Shown here piece by piece: positions 58,962 to 64,000 of a stretch of 64,000 bases of DNA (position 1 is the first letter of the stretch; every line of letters begins with the position of its first letter). Origin of the DNA: Xylaria sp. FL1777 (Eukaryota > Ascomycota > Sordariomycetes > Xylariales > Xylariaceae); contig MU400579.1 in the NCBI GenBank assembly GCA_022578965.1, positions 1-64,000 on the forward strand, in the 5' to 3' direction. The position numbers and the translations under genes were made by a program. The notes below the pieces were generated by a model that searched no databases, was not told the DNA's origin, and worked only from the letters and a program-made list of their open reading frames with translations.

Positions 58962-61625
58962 CAATAAAGAGCATGTACCTCCCGCATCAACTATTTCTTA
59001 CATATGTCAAGGTATGATGGGTATGATATTTACACTATGTATCTTTGCGGTACTTCATTCCAAGTAGAAGAGGGTCACGTGATATTCAACGGTTCTTGGC
59101 TGAAGAAAGCTTGGGCCATAACTGGGTATTACTGAACTTGGATATTGCTGGATTAGGCAAGTGGGTATTCCGATGATAAATAACATCTGTACACTAATCT
59201 ATGCTTGGCTAAAAGTACGCTACTTATCTAGATGCGGTTCTGAGTATACGCAGTAGATTTAATCCTCCTTTCTGGGTCGCTGTGTATCTAGGTAAATAAC
59301 AATGATAATACCTTTTTCTTTTCTGTTTTTCTAGATGGGAATATCTGTGATCTACGGCTCTATATTTATCCACTTTCCCACACTTGAGAGTCCATAGATC
59401 ACAGAAGTCCAAGAATAAGTTTTAGAGAGGATCTAATTATCTATAATGTAAGTCAGAACCCAGGGTGATACTAGCTTCTTAGGATCTTCACGATACCTAA
59501 TTCTGGCAATCAGAAGACGTCATAGATTTCGATATCTCAATACGAGTGGCTGTGAACCACTATCCGGTCACAAACATATCCGTATGGCCAGTTTTCTTTA
59601 TGGATTTTGATATCTGATTGGTACTGTTTCGGATAAAAGAACGCTTTGGCAGCTAGATAGGTAAGTATACCGGCCTGTGGTGTGACTAAGGTCAGGGATA
59701 TTTAACATACGGTACATTACGTTGTATCTTTACAAACAACACTGATAACTTCCCCACATTCGAATTCCACCGGGAATCAAGAATCCAAGAGCAAAGCCCA
59801 TCTTAGCCGGCGCTGGTTGTAGTGTACTATCTAATCTTCCAATTGGCTGAGCCCTTGAGTGCTGAGACATGTTCATTGTTTCTGTATTGAGAATGATATT
59901 ATCCTAATTCCCGATCTTGGGTGTGAGTTTAGTCCTGCCCGTATTAGGATAGCTAATACCTACCTAGTAATATTATACGTTCACCGACAGGTGTGGTGGC
60001 CGTTCTATACTGCGTACTACGTGGATTACTTCTACCTTGGCAGCACGAATGGTATGGTCGAAATCACTGCAAGCTGGAGATCGAGAATTAATCTGGCCTA
60101 TAGGCTCTAGATGGGTGGCATCGTTGGATGTAGTGTGTTCTTGTCATACCATTTCCATTGGACCGATTAATTGGGATTCCAATGACACCGTTGTTGGGTG
60201 AGAAACTGCGCGTTGCATTGGTAACCACAGCTGTCTCGTTCCTTGTTCGCCACTATTGTACACTTCTGGTAAGGTTCCGAGCTGGAGAAAATGTCTCCAG
60301 TCATCGTTATCTTGGTCGTCGGCAGCGTAGCGTAGTCCGGCCGAAACACGCACGCCTAGACAACGTCAGATGCCAAAGTTGAAACCCAACCAAACACCAC
60401 AAGAGCCTAAACCTGATTTCTGGCCTGATATCGAAACAAGAAAAGAGTAGAGACATGATTAATCCGTAGGTGGCCAAAAAAGAAATCTGGGCAAGCCAAT
60501 ACTGACTCTGACTCGCAGGGCATCTTTGTTGTTACACTAGGGTTGAATTCGAGCTTTCTCCAAATCGGCCATGATTCGTGATGAGATAAGTGCAGAGAGC
60601 TTGGCCGGTGCGACAGTGAGGAGATCTTGATGCAAAAGCGAGGCTGCGCGCTGCGCTAGGGCCCAAATGGCGACCAGGGGACTAGCACAGCCTCTCTTGG
60701 CATACCTACATCTGCGGCGCGCTGGGCCAATGGCCTCGCTCGTCTGGAGCTCTGCCCGACTTTCCACGAGGAGTAAGACATGCAAAGGGGGGCAAAGTGT
60801 TGACAAAAAGAATCGACACAGCCCCGACCTAATAATCTAGGTACTGTATTGTGAGTCTAGTACGCCATAGTACCAACCATTTATACAGTAAGTATACATA
60901 TTTGACTGATAGCCGGGTATCAATTTAAAAAGTTGCCGTCGCTGTTGGTGTAAGCCCACAGGGAACGGCGCAGTACATGTAATTGTCTTCGCTTAATCCT
61001 ATATGCCTGAGTACCTTACGCAGTAGGTACTGCGTAGCATAATCGTTAATTACACTATCGGTATGTTGTCAACTCCGCGTGGATACCTCATGTATGTGTC
61101 TGCGTGGAAATTGTCTGTAGTACAACTATATTGAATGAAGAGTGGTAGGTAGTACCAACTTGGGCAGCCCGTACAAAGAACACCGTCCCGGAACAATAGC
61201 TGGCTCATATGCACTGGGGTACCTACGTAATTTGGATAGATTATATACCCAGTACAAAACTAGATACTTTACCACTGTGAAGGTCGTTGGTTGATTACAT
61301 GTAAGTCAGGAAAAGACTCGCGCTCTTAGCACTCTAGCCTGTAAGAGGTTCATAGTATTCACATAGAGTACAGTTAGTGGCATGATTCGAAGCACAGATG
61401 GAGCAAAGTATGTAGTCTAAAACCTGAGGAGTAAGTACTTAGTTTAAACGACTCCATTCACATCCATTGATCCAACTCTTTAAGTACTACCCATTGTACG
61501 ACTGCATATACCATACCTAAGTAAGGTACTCTTAGTAGTATGGGTATAGTAGATGCATACCTCCCCATCTATGCAGCATGAGTAAGTACCTACCTAGCAT
61601 GGGTGAACCTGGGGTGCCACGCCTC

Positions 61626-61645
61626 TTTTTTTTTTTTTTTTTTTT
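61626..61645. repeat. poly-T run, 20 bases
   Basis: Homopolymer T on the plus strand, followed by CCTTTCCCTTTC. It could be the poly-A end of an old reverse-transcribed insert on the minus strand, but no such element was recognised. Confidence 0.9.
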
Positions 61646-62847
61646 CCTTTCCCTTTCATCGGAGGTCAATTTCCCAATGAGCGACGCCGTGCTGTAATTA
61701 CCTACCTACTGTAGGTAGTTTAGTGCTATTGAGCTAGGCTATGTACCATACCCGTCCTCCACCATAACAAGTCAGGCATACGTACCACTTCTTGTACCGT
61801 AATCTACATGCCTAGGTTAGTAGGTAGGTACCTATCTGCCAGCAGTGTATACGTGCACTGCATAGGTACCCAGGTACGCTACTACCCGTCCCAGGCCTAA
61901 GTAGATAGAGGTACGGTGCGCTTCACAAGAAGTCTAGTGTAGAGAACCTTGGGGCTCAGACGCTTGGCTGTTCACCCTACTGCGTACAACGCGCTTTTCC
62001 AGCACAATGGATTTCTTCCTCGTTCCCTTCTGATATCGCTCTCTACTGTATTCTGTATTTCTTATATCACCGTTGCCTTCCTTCCTATTGCACAAAGAGG
62101 GGTCATTGCGCGTCTGTTGTCCCCTTCCGCCGGATCCACCCCATTGTTCGTGTCATTCGAGCCCTCTTCACTTTCCTTCCCCTTTCAACGTGGCGATCCG
62201 ACTGGGCGTTGTGCCTGCAAACAGACCCAGGAGGCTTATATGGAACTGCGTCTGCATAGCCTCAATTTATTTGCCTGAGGGCTCCTCGACTGCGGCGCAT
62301 TTCGCCCCCGTTTCCCTCATTCGGTGTTTACAGTACCATCCCAGGCATACACTACCGTCCCAGATTTCCATCATAACATACCCTGTAGTTGTTTTGTCTG
62401 CTACCTTGTCCCCAGCAATACCTCACCAGCACGTCTCTCCGCCCTGTACACGACGCTACGAGTCGATACCGATTGCGACAGAGCTGTCGTCAGCCGAAGA
62501 CAAACAGCAATCTCTAGCCTAGGCGTCCTCAATTGGTTCGCACAGTCTCGACGCCACCTCTTCTGTGTTTTAAGGTTGCTCTGCGAGGCTTCGCTTTTAT
62601 AAGCTGCAGCAATAGGGTTGACCCAGCCGGATGACGAAGTATAATCTGGACGATGACACTTTACGACTCTGCCTAAGCCTGCTTGTCGAAACAAAGCCCT
62701 CTCGGTCGCTCCGTAATTCTGCCCGTCGATGAGGTAGCCTCCCACTCGACTCACGTTCACGAGGCTCTCTTTGCTGTCGACTACCCCGAATGACGCTCTT
62801 TATTGGACTTTTTATACGTTAAACGGATATACGGAGCTGCACGCACC

Positions 62848-64000
62848 ATGTCAGATCCTCAAGATCAAGATCGCAGTGCGGAAGGCACACCGCGAAGGCC
62901 CAGGGCGTAAGTAGAGTAACTAAGGCTCCTAGGAATGCTAGGAAATTTCCTCTTTCGTTCAGCAAGCGACCTCTCACTCACACAAACTATGTCTAGGCCC
63001 ACGATAACGATTGATACCACGAACGATAGTGAACCAACGTCAAACGCTCTCCCCCATTCACCAGTATCAGCTGCCGATGAAACAATAAGCCCTACCACTC
63101 TTGCCGCAAGCTGGACGTCATCTGAAAGAACACACTATCCGACTGGCTCTCACCCGCCCAGTTCGACCTCTCACCACGAAGTTCGTGCGTCACACTCGTT
63201 TGACAGTAAAGACAGCCGGCCAACTAGCCCTCACAACGTTTCTAGCCCCGTGACGTCGCGTGGAATTGAGAAAGGCCAACCCTTCTTGGCAGTTCCCACC
63301 AACTACCGGTCACGTCAGAACTCCATGGATAGTGAAGATGGATCGCGGTCAGTTTCTTCGCAGGGTGACTCGGTTACAGAGAAAGGTCCTGCAAGATCAA
63401 AATACGATAATGAGCATATAATGAAGGACAAAGATGCCTTAAAACCAGATCAAGGCCGAGAGGGAGACTTCCAGGTTGAGGATAATCCGTTTGCGTTCAG
63501 TCCGGGCCAGCTTACTAAAATGTTCAATCCTAAGAGCTTGTCTGCATTTTATAAGTTGGGTGGTCTCCGAGGAATAGAAAAAGGACTTCGAAGCGACCGT
63601 GCAGCGGGGTTGAGTGTGGATGAGAGAAACCTCGATGGCAAAGTGTCCTTTGAAGCAGCAACAAGCTGTGATGCCACCAAACTCATAAATGACGAGACTC
63701 CCAGTCCTGACACGCCGGTAACGCGCACTACAATTGGCTCTGTACACGTTTCCGATAACGCATTTGCCGACAGAAAACGAGTCTTCAGTGACAATCGATT
63801 ACCCGAAAAGAAAGGCAAAAGTTTTTTACAATTAGTCTGGATCACTTACAATGACAAGGTCCTCATTCTCCTCTCTGTTGCGGCGGTCGTCTCTTTGGCC
63901 ATAGGACTTTATCAAACGTTTGGGCAAAAACATACAGCAAAAAACCCTGGTGTCGAATGGATCGAAGGCGTAGCCATCATTGTTGCTATTGTCATTGTTG
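62848..64000 (+). CDS. P-type Ca2+-ATPase, PMC1 type, N-terminal part only
   Basis: Exon 1 is 62848-62906 (GTAAGT donor); exon 2 begins at 62997 and runs open to the window end, giving about 354 visible residues. The first ~200 are Ser/Thr/Pro-rich and disordered. The conserved part starts at NPFAFSPGQLTKMFNPKSLS, continues LGGLRGIEKGLRSDRAAGLS and then ERNLDGKVSFE. Later come NRLPEKKGKSFLQLVWITYN and the first membrane helix (LILLSVAAVVSLAIGLYQ). The second helix begins at VEWIEGVAIIVAIVIV. This order is that of the fungal vacuolar Ca2+-ATPase PMC1 and its relatives, which pump Ca2+ into the vacuole with ATP. The phosphorylation (DKTGT) and nucleotide-binding domains lie beyond the window. 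It is truncated only by the edge. Confidence 0.9.

Larger units (their letters stand above)
56826..62847. other. 6-kb gene-poor region
   Basis: No intact gene seen. Contents: a copia-like fragment at 57678-57893; a long pyrimidine tract at 58884-58961; a 20-T run at 61626-61645; and many ACCTAGGTA/TACCTACC palindromic motifs from 61.2 to 61.9 kb. The last 0.9 kb should be promoter and leader of the Ca2+-ATPase gene. Confidence 0.45.

Overview
The window looks like a piece of nuclear chromosome from a filamentous ascomycete (Pezizomycotina, most likely a Sordariomycete). The genes are small, with short GT-AG introns (about 50-140 bp) that carry CTAAC/CTCAC-like branch points. The gene set includes a HET-domain protein, fungal Zn2Cys6 and C2H2 regulators, an ERT1/AcuK gluconeogenesis activator and an ExgD-type membrane exo-1,3-beta-glucanase. 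All gene models were spliced by hand; exon joins were accepted only where reading frame, splice signals and family motifs agreed.

Layout. 1-9 kb: a frame-broken cysteine-rich GPI-type cell-surface gene, a small mitochondrial-type fungal protein, a small RING protein and an NRPS-like adenylate-forming reductase (A-T-R) whose adenylation domain seems to contain a 1-bp frameshift. 9-18.5 kb: a gene-poor, accessory-looking stretch holding only a HET-domain gene and a GNAT acetyltransferase. 18.5-36 kb: a housekeeping block with a four-finger C2H2 factor, an FrnE/DsbA-like oxidoreductase, TFIIE-beta, cytochrome b5, F-actin capping protein alpha, branched-chain 2-oxoacid dehydrogenase E1-beta and, divergent from it, the GH5 exo-beta-glucanase. 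36-44.4 kb: an 8.6-kb stretch with no convincing gene, ending at ERT1/AcuK. 44.4-51 kb: ERT1/AcuK, riboflavin kinase and an unrecognised 272-residue protein. 51-62.8 kb: mostly AT-rich and gene-poor, with traces of decayed retroelements and one Zn2Cys6 regulator. 62.8 kb to the end: the start of a PMC1-type vacuolar Ca2+-ATPase, cut by the window edge.

The genes are not arranged as one pathway. The NRPS-like reductase has no tailoring, transporter or regulator genes beside it, so I do not call a metabolite cluster. No CRISPR array, tRNA, rRNA or clearly intact transposon was seen. The most interesting points are: the frame-broken genes at 1-1.9 kb and 8 kb; a 56-codon in-frame extension behind the stop codon of the C2H2 factor; copia-like and zinc-knuckle relics in the AT-rich part; the long empty region upstream of ERT1/AcuK; and the unassigned protein at 50 kb.
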